Source: Pseudomonadales bacterium
GTDB lineage: Bacteria; Pseudomonadota; Gammaproteobacteria; Pseudomonadales; Azotimanducaceae
Length of the DNA: 64,000 nucleotides
Direction of reading: 5' to 3'
NCBI GenBank assembly: GCA_029251375.1
Contig: JAQXDL010000010.1
Coordinates: 124,001 to 188,000, forward strand
A model generated the notes under the pieces. That model ran no database searches. It saw only the letters and a list, made by a program, of their open reading frames with translations, and was not told where the DNA came from. The stretch's first letter is position 1. Each line of letters opens with the position of its first letter. Of this stretch, positions 36,903-45,296 are shown in pieces. The position numbers and the translations under genes are program-made.

Positions 36903-37388
36903 GTGACCGCACCTATCAAGAAAACCGCCATTTTCGTCGATGTTCAGAACATCTACTACACCTGCAGGGATCGGTATTCACGCCAGTTCAACTACAGGAC
37001 CTTGATGGAAAAAATCCAATCGCAGGCAATTGTGGTGCAAGCGTTTGCTTACGCAATCCATCGAGGCGACGAGCGACAACTCAAGTTTCAAAATGCACTC
37101 AAGCAGATCGGTTTCACTGTGAAACTTAAACCTTACATTCAGCGCAGCGACGGCTCTGCAAAGGGGGATTGGGATGTGGGGATTTGTATTGATGTGCTTG
37201 ATATGGCCGACAACGTCGATGAAATCGTTTTGCTCTCAGGTGATGGCGACTTCGACTTGTTACTTGAAAAAATTAGACGTGACAAGGGTGTCACGGCAAC
37301 TGTATATGGCGTTGAGGGCTTAACATCGAAAAGTCTTATCGACTCAAGTACCCACTATGTCCCTATAGATGAAGAATTTTTGCTTTAG
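36903..37388 (+). CDS. NYN domain protein (LabA/PIN-like nuclease)
   Basis: A 161-residue protein with a single NYN (PIN-like) domain. Acidic metal-binding residues are seen in IFVDVQNIYY (Asp13), KGDWDVGICID and LLSGDGDFDLLL, so the catalytic site of an RNase looks intact. NYN domains of the LabA type are often RNases. Start is GTG at 36903, with AGAGCC 15 bases upstream. It lies 17 bases after rhlE, which suggests a helicase-nuclease pair in RNA metabolism; no direct proof. Confidence 0.87.
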   Translation: MTAPIKKTAIFVDVQNIYYTCRDRYSRQFNYRTLMEKIQSQAIVVQAFAYAIHRGDERQLKFQNALKQIGFTVKLKPYIQRSDGSAKGDWDVGICIDVLDMADNVDEIVLLSGDGDFDLLLEKIRRDKGVTATVYGVEGLTSKSLIDSSTHYVPIDEEFLL

Positions 37389-37554
37389 TCTAATTAGCAT
37401 CGGCAGGATAAATCGCATGAAGGCCTGCATTGACGAATCTCAGACTTCTCTCATCATCACACATCAGACACGTTTACAAAAAACCGACGAACGAGCACGC
37501 AGCTCAATCGCCGGTTAATTTTTTAGATATAGCCATCATTTAAATAAAATTTGG

Positions 37555-39363
37555 CTAGGACGAAAACTCCAAACCGTCAAAATCTCCCGCTTCCCGCCAT
37601 TTCTCTAGCAAATCCCAAAAAGCGATCGAACCGCCACTATAAAAGGCACCATATTTAAGCTTCGGATTAGGCTTGCCTTCATTGTTGTAGTAACCGGGCG
37701 TACAACCTTCACCGCCTATCTGCATTGCTGGGCCTTCGCCACCGATAATGCCTTCAACCCACGCAGCTTCTGCCCCCTTACTCGCTTCAACCTTCGACAA
37801 ATCGTTGGCTTGCATGTAAGAAACGATGTGAGCGAGATGTATGGAAATTTCATTTAGCAGATGTGGATAATTGGCAGAAAAACCACCTTGTTGCGCACTC
37901 ATTAGGAAGCAATTAGGAAAACCATTCGATTGCATACCATGGAAAGTCCTCATGCCCTCTTGCCATTTGTCTGATAACTTTTGTCCTTGCTTACCAACGA
38001 TGTCATAACCGGCACGACGCGTGTAATCGGTACCCACTTCAAAGCCAGTACCAAAAATAATGCAGTCAACTTCGTATTCCTTGCCGTCAACCACAACACC
38101 CTTTTCTGTAATACGATCAACACCTTGGCCTTTCGTATCAACCAGCTCAACGCTCGGCCGATTAAACGTTGGCAAATAATCATCATGGAAACACGGTCGT
38201 TTACAGAACATTGCGTAGTAAGGCTTTAACTCTTCAGCGGTATTGGGGTCATTCACGAGCGCTTCTGCTCGAGCTCGAATCTCGTTCATTTTTTCAAAAT
38301 TAGCCAGCTCAACGATCTCGGGAAGTGAACGACCGGTACCATCCCCGGCCTCACCTTTACGGAACATCTCTAACATCTTGCCGATCAGATCTGTCCATCC
38401 ATCGTTAACCAGATCCTCCGCCTGGGGTACGCCGGAGACTAGCGCATTGAAGTTTTCCATACGCTCTTTTTGCCAACCCGGCTTCAAAGAAGCAGCCCAA
38501 GTTTCATCGGTCGGCGAGTTGCCGCGAATATCAACACCGGATGGTGTTCGTTGGAAGACATAAAGTTGTTTCGCCATTTCACCAACATGAGGCACGCATT
38601 GGACAGAAGTGGCACCGGTACCAATAATGGCAACACGCTTGTCCTTCAGTTTGGTTAAGCCACCTTCAGGCGAGCCACCGGTATAATCGTAGTCCCAGCG
38701 GCTCGTGTGAAAGGTATGCCCTTTATAAGTGTCTATGCCAGCGATGCCTGGCAATTTAGGGCGATCGAGGGGACCGTTTGCCATCGCAACAAACCGCGCT
38801 CGCACCTTGTCACCTTTATTGGTATCGACCGTCCATCGCGCTGCATCGTCATCCCATAGCATGTTGGTGACCTGGGTTTGAAACAGCGCTTTTTCATAAA
38901 GGTCGTAGTGTTTACCGATTGCAGAACTGTGGGCGAGTATCTCCGGCGCGTGGGAATATTTCTCTTTTGGTACGTAATTCAGCTCTTCAAGTAAGGGTAA
39001 ATAAACATAGGATTCAATATCACATTGAGCACCCGGGTACCGATTCCAATACCAGGTGCCACCGAAGTCGCCACCTTTCTCAACAATCCTGACATCTTTT
39101 ATGCCCGCCTCTTTGAGCCTTGCACCCGCCAGAAGACCGCCAAAGCCGCCACCAATCACCAACACATCGACGTCATCTGACACGGGCTCGCGTTTTATTG
39201 GCGCAACATAGGGATCATCTAGATAGTGAGAATACTCACCTTTGACTTCGACGTACTGCTCGTTGCCATCTTCGCGTAGCCTTTTTTCACGCTCTATTCG
39301 ATATTTTTCACGAAGCGCGACTGGGTCAAAATCTAGGTCATCGTAGTTTTCCTGCGTACTCAT
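37555..39363 (-). CDS. flavin-containing Baeyer-Villiger type monooxygenase (copy 2)
   Basis: A 602-residue FAD/NADPH monooxygenase. Rossmann motif GGGFGG at 71-76; the Baeyer-Villiger fingerprint is [11 protein letters not shown] at 213-223, with tyrosine in place of the first phenylalanine; second NADPH motif GTGATS follows. It is clearly a paralogue of the gene at 10828 (conserved [11 protein letters not shown]-type N-terminus, CKRPCFHD and [10 protein letters not shown] segments in both). Start ATG at 39363 has AGGAG 5 bases upstream. It may share a promoter region with the hotdog gene upstream (39495-40280), 131 bases away on the same strand. Substrate is a ketone of unknown kind. Confidence 0.9.
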   Translation of the reverse strand: MSTQENYDDLDFDPVALREKYRIEREKRLREDGNEQYVEVKGEYSHYLDDPYVAPIKREPVSDDVDVLVIGGGFGGLLAGARLKEAGIKDVRIVEKGGDFGGTWYWNRYPGAQCDIESYVYLPLLEELNYVPKEKYSHAPEILAHSSAIGKHYDLYEKALFQTQVTNMLWDDDAARWTVDTNKGDKVRARFVAMANGPLDRPKLPGIAGIDTYKGHTFHTSRWDYDYTGGSPEGGLTKLKDKRVAIIGTGATSVQCVPHVGEMAKQLYVFQRTPSGVDIRGNSPTDETWAASLKPGWQKERMENFNALVSGVPQAEDLVNDGWTDLIGKMLEMFRKGEAGDGTGRSLPEIVELANFEKMNEIRARAEALVNDPNTAEELKPYYAMFCKRPCFHDDYLPTFNRPSVELVDTKGQGVDRITEKGVVVDGKEYEVDCIIFGTGFEVGTDYTRRAGYDIVGKQGQKLSDKWQEGMRTFHGMQSNGFPNCFLMSAQQGGFSANYPHLLNEISIHLAHIVSYMQANDLSKVEASKGAEAAWVEGIIGGEGPAMQIGGEGCTPGYYNNEGKPNPKLKYGAFYSGGSIAFWDLLEKWREAGDFDGLEFSS

Positions 39364-39494
39364 AGAGACTCCTATCGTTAGTTACTATGCCGAAACCCGC
39401 TGAGCTCGTATTTCTTAGTACTAGAAATACTAAAACATTCCGACTTCGTTAGGGAAGAGCTCAAATTTGTTCATTCACAGTAAAACTTACATGA

Positions 39495-40280
39495 TTATTG
39501 GGTACCGATCCAAACAGTCTTCGCTTCACTGTAGCATTTACCTGCATGATCAAAGATCGCCGAGCCCGCAAAATGCTTCTTGCCTTGCACCTCAATCGTC
39601 CAAGCAACTACCATTAGGGTCTCTCCCGACATAGGCCGTGCATGCACCCGCGCACTAATCCTGCCAAGCAAACCGGTTCGAATGCCTCCCGCTAGGTAAG
39701 CAAACTGACTAGGACAATCCATTGCAGTCCAAAGGTATTCAATCGGAACATATCCATTTTCGTCGGCCCATACTTGTTTAGTTGGCCAGATTGCAGCAAC
39801 CATCGCATTCATATTATCGTCCGACGACACGCCAACGGCACTCGTCTCGACAGGCGCAGCATAGACTCCCAAGCCATCCTCATGTTCGACGCCACAACAA
39901 AAACAAATCGGATGAAAGCCCTGACGGCCAATCAATAAATCATTCAAATTTTCGCCGAAAGAAAATGAGTCAGCTGCGGCGGCTTCAACGACATCCCAAT
40001 CGGGTGGGCTCGGCACCTGCAGGTCGAAATGATCAACGCGCACCTCCGCGATGAGGGTTTCTTGCTGCACAATGGTTGCATGCGTGTCCGACTGATAGAT
40101 CACCTGCAACGTTTGATCCAAAGGAATAGGCGATCTGAGTGTTACCTCTATATTACCGGTACCTGCATCATCGATCACCGTCGAGAACAACCCACCAACA
40201 TAACCACCATTTCCAGACATTGGTGGCCCCCTAAACTTTTCTTCGACGACGAGGCTATCAATACGTTTTGCCAACAACAT
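39495..40280 (-). CDS. acyl-CoA thioesterase-like (PaaI/hotdog) protein
   Basis: A 261-residue protein with two hotdog-like halves. The middle reads HPICFCCGVEHEDGLGV (about 143-159), very like the CFVCGxxNPxGLGL region of PaaI-type thioesterases, and the C-terminal strand VVAWTIEVQGKKHFAGSAIFD is a typical last part of the fold. It likely hydrolyses or binds an acyl-CoA. Start ATG at 40280 has GGAT 8 bases upstream. It precedes BVMO copy 2 by 131 bases on the same strand, and they may be co-transcribed. Function is inferred from fold only. Confidence 0.65.
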   Translation of the reverse strand: MLLAKRIDSLVVEEKFRGPPMSGNGGYVGGLFSTVIDDAGTGNIEVTLRSPIPLDQTLQVIYQSDTHATIVQQETLIAEVRVDHFDLQVPSPPDWDVVEAAAADSFSFGENLNDLLIGRQGFHPICFCCGVEHEDGLGVYAAPVETSAVGVSSDDNMNAMVAAIWPTKQVWADENGYVPIEYLWTAMDCPSQFAYLAGGIRTGLLGRISARVHARPMSGETLMVVAWTIEVQGKKHFAGSAIFDHAGKCYSEAKTVWIGTQ

Positions 40281-40447
40281 TCACTTATCCAAAAAAAGCG
40301 CTCAGGTTAACACAGCTAGAATAATCAGAAATTAGATAAGCTTTAACACAGGATGAGACAGGAAATCGATCCACTCTTTCAGAGACAATAAGCATCGCTA
40401 TACTTCGATAATCCAACAGGTGCCATCGCAAGCATTGGAGAGGAAGT

Positions 40448-40713
40448 GTGCGACGCTTGCCGGTAAAATATGTCAGCGAAACGGTTTATCAACAAAAGCT
40501 GAGCAGCGCTATGTCTAGAGACTTACCCGGATTAAACCGCTTAAACTCAGAAAAGAGGATCTTAAAGAGGAACTAAAAGAAGAGCTAAGAGAAGAGCTAA
40601 GCGAAGGACTAAGGGAAAAGAACTACAAGAGACTGCACAGGCGCCAGGCTGTTCGAGACAGGGTTGTCCCAAACAGCTTGCCGTTATCTACTCGTCTCTT
40701 AACTGAGCGATGA
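40448..40713 (+). pseudogene. small coiled-coil gene split by a single-base shift
   Basis: A GTG at 40448 after GGAGAGGAA opens a frame reading about 42 codons to a TAA at 40574. In the -1 frame from about 40552 the sequence continues as an uninterrupted amphipathic peptide with four 12-base units (EELK, EELR, EELS, EGLR) at 40567-40614, then a basic tail that ends at TGA 40711. Adding one A to the AAAA run at about 40551-40554 would fuse the two into one 88-residue protein. It could be a decayed gene or a site of programmed -1 frameshift. The start has a strong ribosome binding site; no family is recognised. Confidence 0.4.
40567..40614 (+). repeat. 12-base tandem repeats
   Basis: Four units: GAGGAACTAAAA, GAAGAGCTAAGA, GAAGAGCTAAGC, GAAGGACTAAGG, coding for EELK, EELR, EELS and EGLR in one frame. 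The period of 4 residues would form an amphipathic helix. The repeats lie in the 407-base gap between the thioesterase-like and DUF2959 genes. Confidence 0.75.
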
Positions 40714-41326
40714 ATGTATCGGACTCTTTTATAGCCGACTGCATCGCATCAAGAAGTCGCGTGACATCTTGATTAACATTGCCTAACTCGCCCTTCAATG
40801 ACGCTATCGCACGCGCATTGAGGTTGTGTTTAAGGTACAACACATTATCTTTCAGGCTTGCTAAAACAGGGTCGATCGTCTTCTCCGCTTTTCGCATGGA
40901 TGTAATCAGCCGCTCATACTGACGCCGGGTTTGTTGCAACTTGCGTTCGCTATCACGACGCAAGCTTGCGCTGGAGTATTCCGCCAGCTCCGCTTCCCAT
41001 TCGTCGAACAGCGCATCTGAAACATCTTCAACACCGTCAATACGCTCGCTTATGTTTTCTGCGACGGCAACACTGTCCTCGTATTCGTCATTAAGTCGAT
41101 CGTAAATATCAGCAAGATCGCCACCATCGAATTCAATCACAGATCGAAACTGCTCAAGCGCATCTTTGAACTGTTCTTGACCTTCTTCCTGAGCAACCTG
41201 CGCCGCTTCAATACGATCGATCATGATTTCACGTTTGTGAACGCCAACCTGTTCCATCGCGCTGTAATATGCACTCTCGCAGCCAGCAACGAGCAGCAGG
41301 GACAAACCGAGAACAAAATATCTCAT
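40688..41326 (-). CDS. DUF2959 family lipoprotein
   Basis: A 212-residue lipoprotein; signal peptide ends at the lipobox VAGC with Cys16. The mature chain is almost wholly alpha-helical and coiled-coil-like (QVAQEEGQEQFKDALEQFRSVIEFDGGDL segment is typical). DUF2959 proteins are conserved in gammaproteobacteria and unknown in function. The start ATG at 41326 overlaps the stop of the upstream Pmp3 gene by one base (TAATG), so the two are translationally coupled. It may sit in the inner or outer membrane; no Asp at +2. Confidence 0.85.
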   Translation of the reverse strand: MRYFVLGLSLLLVAGCESAYYSAMEQVGVHKREIMIDRIEAAQVAQEEGQEQFKDALEQFRSVIEFDGGDLADIYDRLNDEYEDSVAVAENISERIDGVEDVSDALFDEWEAELAEYSSASLRRDSERKLQQTRRQYERLITSMRKAEKTIDPVLASLKDNVLYLKHNLNARAIASLKGELGNVNQDVTRLLDAMQSAIKESDTFIAQLRDE

Positions 41327-41523
41327 TAGCCTTCCTTGTCCAGCGCGTCGACGATCCTATCGATACGCTTATCAGCAAGATAGGTGTGAACAACAAACAG
41401 CGCATGAATCACGCCTGGCACGAAAAAACACAAGGTAAGAATAATATTGATAATGCCTTGAATAGGCTTGCCGCAAATAAACACAGCCACAGGTGGTAAC
41501 AGTATAGCTAGTAGGTATCGCAT
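41326..41523 (-). CDS. Pmp3/UPF0057 family small membrane protein
   Basis: A 65-residue protein with two membrane segments: about 3-19 and 27-48. The sequence LLAILLPPVAVFICGKP and a following GIINIILTLCFFVPGVIHA are the family signature of Pmp3 / YqaE (UPF0057), linked to membrane potential, salt and stress tolerance. The start ATG at 41523 has GGAG 8 bases upstream and gives the family's usual length. The stop overlaps the start of DUF2959, so this is a two-gene operon. The cytoplasmic tail KRIDRIVDALDKEG is a little longer than in many members. Confidence 0.9.
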   Translation of the reverse strand: MRYLLAILLPPVAVFICGKPIQGIINIILTLCFFVPGVIHALFVVHTYLADKRIDRIVDALDKEG

Positions 41524-41825
41524 TAGGGATTCTCCGTAGTCGATCTTATTTTTCACTCTCCAACTTGAGTATAACCTCAAGATATGAAAAGTGGCTTTTT
41601 CGCAAAACATAGCATGACATGAAAATCGGTATGCTTGAATGCTACTGTGAGGTATTTTGCCTAAACGGTCGTTTCGAGGATGGCTTAACGACACTTGAGC
41701 GCAATCCTTAGTTTTTTGTGTCCTCATCCGTAGTAATTCAACCTCGGATTCGATACATTCCTGCCCGACGTTTGAACCGTCCCAAAGCACCGACTTACTC
41801 TTCTCTTCCTCCAGGATGTAACTCT
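41524..41825. promoter_or_regulatory. divergent promoter region of Pmp3 and Tex
   Basis: A 302-base gap with a 6-base dyad CTTGAG-TATAAC-CTCAAG at 41564-41581, about 40 bases upstream of the Pmp3 start. The part nearer to Tex shows an open frame in line with the gene but no start with a good site until 41826. Nothing else is assigned. Confidence 0.3.
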
Positions 41826-44183
41826 ATGAATTCTGTTTCACAGCGTATTGCTGAAGAACTTGTCGTCAACGAGCGACAGGTCAAGGCTGCCATCGCATTG
41901 CTTGATGATGGCTCCACCGTACCCTTCATTGCACGCTATAGAAAAGAAGTTACCGAAGGACTCGACGATACCCAACTACGGAATTTAGAAGAACGTCTAA
42001 GATATTTGCGAGAGTTGGATGATCGCCGCGCAGCGGTCCTAAAAAGCATTGACGAACAGGGCAAGATGACAGACTCGCTAAAAGCATCAATCATGTCTGC
42101 TGACACTAAGACTCGCCTCGAAGACCTGTATCTTCCTTATAAACAAAAACGCCGCACAAAAGCACAGATAGCTCGAGAAGCAGGCCTAGAGCCTCTCGCT
42201 ATGGCCTTGCTCGGCGATGCTAGCCTCGACCCGATCGTTGTCGCTGCCGATTACATTAATAAGGACGTTGAAGACACTAAGGCCGCACTGGATGGTGCCC
42301 GACAAATACTCATGGAGACCTTCGCTGAGGATGCAGACCTTCTCGCGGCACTGCGAGACTATCTAAAGTCTTATGCGGTTATTGATTCCAAGGTGGCGGC
42401 AGGAAAAGAACAGGAAGGCGCAAAGTTTTCTGACTATTTTGAATACACTGAAGAACTAGCCAAGATCCCGTCACACCGAGCTTTAGCACTTTTTCGGGGT
42501 CGAAACGAATCCATTCTTCAGGTCAGCCTCAAGGTCGCCGGTGAAGATGAACTCGAAACGCACCCTTGCGAAGGCATCATTGCCCGTAAGTTCAATCTCG
42601 AAAAACTAGGTCGCGCAGGTGATGCATGGATGCAGGAGACGGTACGCTGGGCATGGAAAGTGAAAATATTTACACACCTTGATCTAGAATTAAAAATGGA
42701 CCTTAAAAGTGGCGCCGAACTGGAAGCAATCAAAGTCTTCGCGACCAACCTTGGAGACCTTTTACTTGCTGCACCGGCAGGTCCAAAAGTTACACTGGGA
42801 CTAGACCCTGGACTACGAACGGGCACTAAAATCGCCGTCGTTGATGAAACCGGAAAACTGGTAGATACAGCGACAATTTATCCGCATGCGCCTCAGAATC
42901 AATGGGACCAATCAATCGCGGTGTTGGCCGCCATGTGTGCGAAAAACAAAGTGCGATTAATCAGCATTGGCAACGGAACTGCATCGAGGGAGACAGACAA
43001 ACTTGCCAAGGAACTCGCCAGCAAATATCCAGAATTGGGAACCACAGCGCTTGTCGTCTCAGAGGCAGGCGCCTCTGTTTACTCTGCCTCAGAATTAGCG
43101 GCCAATGAGTTCCCTGATCTAGATGTCTCTATTCGCGGCGCCGTATCGATCGCACGTCGATTACAGGACCCGTTATCAGAACTCGTAAAAATCGAACCGA
43201 AATCCATTGGTGTCGGCCAATATCAGCACGATGTCAGTCAAACACAACTGTCGCGATCTCTTGATGCGGTTGTCGAAGATTGCGTGAACGCGGTTGGCGT
43301 AGATTTGAACATGGCGTCGGTACCGCTTTTATCTCAAGTGTCAGGTCTATCGAAAGTCATGGCGGAAAATATCGTTGCCTATCGTGATGAACATGGCCCC
43401 TACACAAACCGCAAGAAAGTATTAAATGTACCCAGACTGGGCCCAAAAGCATTTGAACAGGCCGCTGGCTTTCTCAGAATTAGAGATGGTGATAACCCAC
43501 TGGATCAATCGGCGGTACACCCTGAAACCTATCCCGTTGTCGAAAAGATCATTAAAAAATGTGATCGCAAGATCGCCAGCATCATGGGCGATTCAGGCTT
43601 TGTAAAAAGTCTCAATGCCGCTGACTTTACTGACGAGCAATTTGGCCTCATCACCGTTAATGACATTTTGACTGAACTGGAAAAACCAGGGCGAGATCCA
43701 AGACCGGAATTCAAAACAGCATCATTCATTGACGGCGTTGAAGACATTAAAGATTTAAAGGATGACATGATTTTAGAGGGCGTTGTCACCAACGTTGCTA
43801 ATTTTGGCGCGTTCGTTGATGTTGGTGTCCATCAAGATGGGCTCGTTCACATCTCCGCACTGTCCAATACGTTTGTTAAAGACCCACGCACCATTGTTAA
43901 GGTCGGCGACGTCGTTAAAGTGAAGGTCATGCAGGTAGATGTTCAGAGACGGCGCATCGGTTTAACGATGCGACTTGAAGATGAAGCGAAAGACCAAAGT
44001 ACGGACATACAAAAAGACAGACCTACTAAGGGGCAGTCTCGAAAACAAAATGGTGGCGGCCGCAACAGTGGTTCAAATAACGGCTCAAATAGCCGTTCAA
44101 ATAGCGGCGGCGCGCCAAAGGGCGGCGGTAGACCCGTCAATTCCGCGATGGCAGACGCCTTGGCTAAAGCACTAAAAAAATAA
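41826..44183 (+). CDS. tex: Tex family transcription accessory protein
   Basis: A 785-residue RNA-binding protein. The frame is open from 41718, but [19 protein letters not shown] at 41826 follows AGGATG and is the family start. Domains: Tex N-terminal helix-turn-helix region (1-200), YqgF-like RNase H-fold domain beginning [18 protein letters not shown] (about 325), helix-hairpin-helix pair (about 505-570), and an S1 domain with [19 protein letters not shown] (about 651-669) near residues 645-720. The last 60 residues are a Gly/Ser/Asn-rich tail with 12-base repeats. It binds RNA, likely during transcription. It is convergent with a RidA gene. Confidence 0.92.
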   Translation: MNSVSQRIAEELVVNERQVKAAIALLDDGSTVPFIARYRKEVTEGLDDTQLRNLEERLRYLRELDDRRAAVLKSIDEQGKMTDSLKASIMSADTKTRLEDLYLPYKQKRRTKAQIAREAGLEPLAMALLGDASLDPIVVAADYINKDVEDTKAALDGARQILMETFAEDADLLAALRDYLKSYAVIDSKVAAGKEQEGAKFSDYFEYTEELAKIPSHRALALFRGRNESILQVSLKVAGEDELETHPCEGIIARKFNLEKLGRAGDAWMQETVRWAWKVKIFTHLDLELKMDLKSGAELEAIKVFATNLGDLLLAAPAGPKVTLGLDPGLRTGTKIAVVDETGKLVDTATIYPHAPQNQWDQSIAVLAAMCAKNKVRLISIGNGTASRETDKLAKELASKYPELGTTALVVSEAGASVYSASELAANEFPDLDVSIRGAVSIARRLQDPLSELVKIEPKSIGVGQYQHDVSQTQLSRSLDAVVEDCVNAVGVDLNMASVPLLSQVSGLSKVMAENIVAYRDEHGPYTNRKKVLNVPRLGPKAFEQAAGFLRIRDGDNPLDQSAVHPETYPVVEKIIKKCDRKIASIMGDSGFVKSLNAADFTDEQFGLITVNDILTELEKPGRDPRPEFKTASFIDGVEDIKDLKDDMILEGVVTNVANFGAFVDVGVHQDGLVHISALSNTFVKDPRTIVKVGDVVKVKVMQVDVQRRRIGLTMRLEDEAKDQSTDIQKDRPTKGQSRKQNGGGRNSGSNNGSNSRSNSGGAPKGGGRPVNSAMADALAKALKK
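44070..44105 (+). repeat. 12-base coding repeats (Ser-Asn)
   Basis: Inside the Tex tail: GGTTCAAATAAC, GGCTCAAATAGC, CGTTCAAATAGC, three 12-base units in frame coding GSNN, GSNS and RSNS. They mirror the SGNR repeats in the rhlE tail. Confidence 0.85.
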
Positions 44184-44216
44184 CTAACAAACCAGCTCAA
44201 TGGCCAGACGAGTTAT

Positions 44217-44618
44217 CTAGTTAGGTACCCGTGCGACAACTTTCACTTCGACGTGCGCATTGGGTACCGCGAGCTCTGTAATACCAATTGCCGTCCATGC
44301 CGGCCAAGGCTCATGCAGGTATTCATCCCGCACGGCAGAAAAGACACCAATATGATCCTGCAGACCAACATGATAAGTGGTGTACTCGACAATATCAGCG
44401 TAACTTGCGCCCGCTTCCTGTAGGACCACGCCAACCTTTTCCCAGGCAGCATGAAACTCTTGCTCTAACGATTCAGGTAGCTTGCCTTTGGCATCAAAAC
44501 CAATGACACCAGAGCAATAGACAAAACCATTGGACTTCATGGCTTCCGAAAAATGCATTCTATCGTAGGCAAACTGCCCACCTGCGCTGACAATACTTTC
44601 AATATTTCCATTACTCAT
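44217..44618 (-). CDS. RidA family protein (enamine/imine deaminase)
   Basis: A 133-residue RidA-like protein of usual size. The signature segments are FVYCSGVIGFDAKGKLPE (about 31-48), EYTTYHVGL near 78-86 and IGITELAVPNAHVEV near the C-terminus, in which the arginine that binds the carboxylate in classical RidA is not at its usual place. RidA enzymes remove reactive imines made by PLP enzymes. It lies just 64 bases from the Lrp gene on the same strand, near amino acid catabolic genes. Start ATG at 44618 has GGAG. Confidence 0.85.
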   Translation of the reverse strand: MSNGNIESIVSAGGQFAYDRMHFSEAMKSNGFVYCSGVIGFDAKGKLPESLEQEFHAAWEKVGVVLQEAGASYADIVEYTTYHVGLQDHIGVFSAVRDEYLHEPWPAWTAIGITELAVPNAHVEVKVVARVPN

Positions 44619-44682
44619 AATGACTCCATCAAATGTTTAGCTTTACGCTACTGTAAAAAAAACCACCATTACAAAAACCGAT

Positions 44683-45168
44683 TTAAATCTGCGAAGAGAG
44701 TGGCAACTCAGTTGTGTTCTTTATTTCAGTGACAGCAATATGAGAATGCACCTCGCCGATATGTTTTAGCTTTGTCAGCTTTTCACGAACGAAAATTTCG
44801 TAGTGCCTTATATCTCGGGTGACAATTTTTAACATGTAGTCCCAAGTACCAGCCATGGTGTAACACTCGAGCACCTCTGGCAAGACACTCACCTCTTCCT
44901 CAAATTCTTCAAGACTATTTCTACCTTGAACGCTTAGGTTGACCGTTGCAAATACAACAACATCCATACCAAGCTTCTCTCTCGCCAACAAAGAGACACG
45001 CCGAGTGATGAGACCCTTTTCCTGCAATCGACTAATCCGTCGCCAGCAAGGAGATTGAGAAATATTAATGCGATCAGCTATTTCTTGTGTTGTCAGGCTC
45101 GCATCCTGCTGAATAAGCGTCAGGATCTGCAAGTCGATTTTAGATAACTCCGTCGAAGACTTTGACAC
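44683..45168 (-). CDS. Lrp/AsnC family transcriptional regulator
   Basis: A 161-residue regulator. An N-terminal winged helix-turn-helix (residues 8-60; TTQEIADRINISQSPCWRRI is the recognition helix region) is followed by a RAM ligand-binding domain (70-150) with VLECYTMAGTWDYMLKIV. Start is GTG at 45168 behind GGGGG. It is divergent from the indolepyruvate oxidoreductase, with 128 bases between and a dyad GCAT-GATAT-ATGC (45195-45207). So it most likely controls that gene in response to a branched or aromatic amino acid. Confidence 0.92.
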   Translation of the reverse strand: MSKSSTELSKIDLQILTLIQQDASLTTQEIADRINISQSPCWRRISRLQEKGLITRRVSLLAREKLGMDVVVFATVNLSVQGRNSLEEFEEEVSVLPEVLECYTMAGTWDYMLKIVTRDIRHYEIFVREKLTKLKHIGEVHSHIAVTEIKNTTELPLSSQI

Positions 45169-45194
45169 TAATTACCCCCGTATTAACTATTAAG

Positions 45195-45207
45195 GCATGA
45201 TATATGC
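45195..45207. promoter_or_regulatory. dyad in Lrp/IOR divergent promoter
   Basis: GCAT (45195-45198) and ATGC (45204-45207) flank an AT-rich centre GATAT, in a region of AT-rich sequence between the divergent genes. Lrp-type regulators bind AT-rich, loosely palindromic sites, so this is a plausible part of the operator. Confidence 0.3.
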
Positions 45208-45296
45208 GTTTATAACGGATTAGGTAGATTTTTAATGCAATATTTAACAGTTTAGCGAATTACAAAGCATAAATTTTCTTATCAACGCCACTTACA

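Noticed and set aside
41718-41825. N-terminal extension of Tex.
   Set aside because: The extension has no homology, and the ATG at 41826 has a better site and fits the family.
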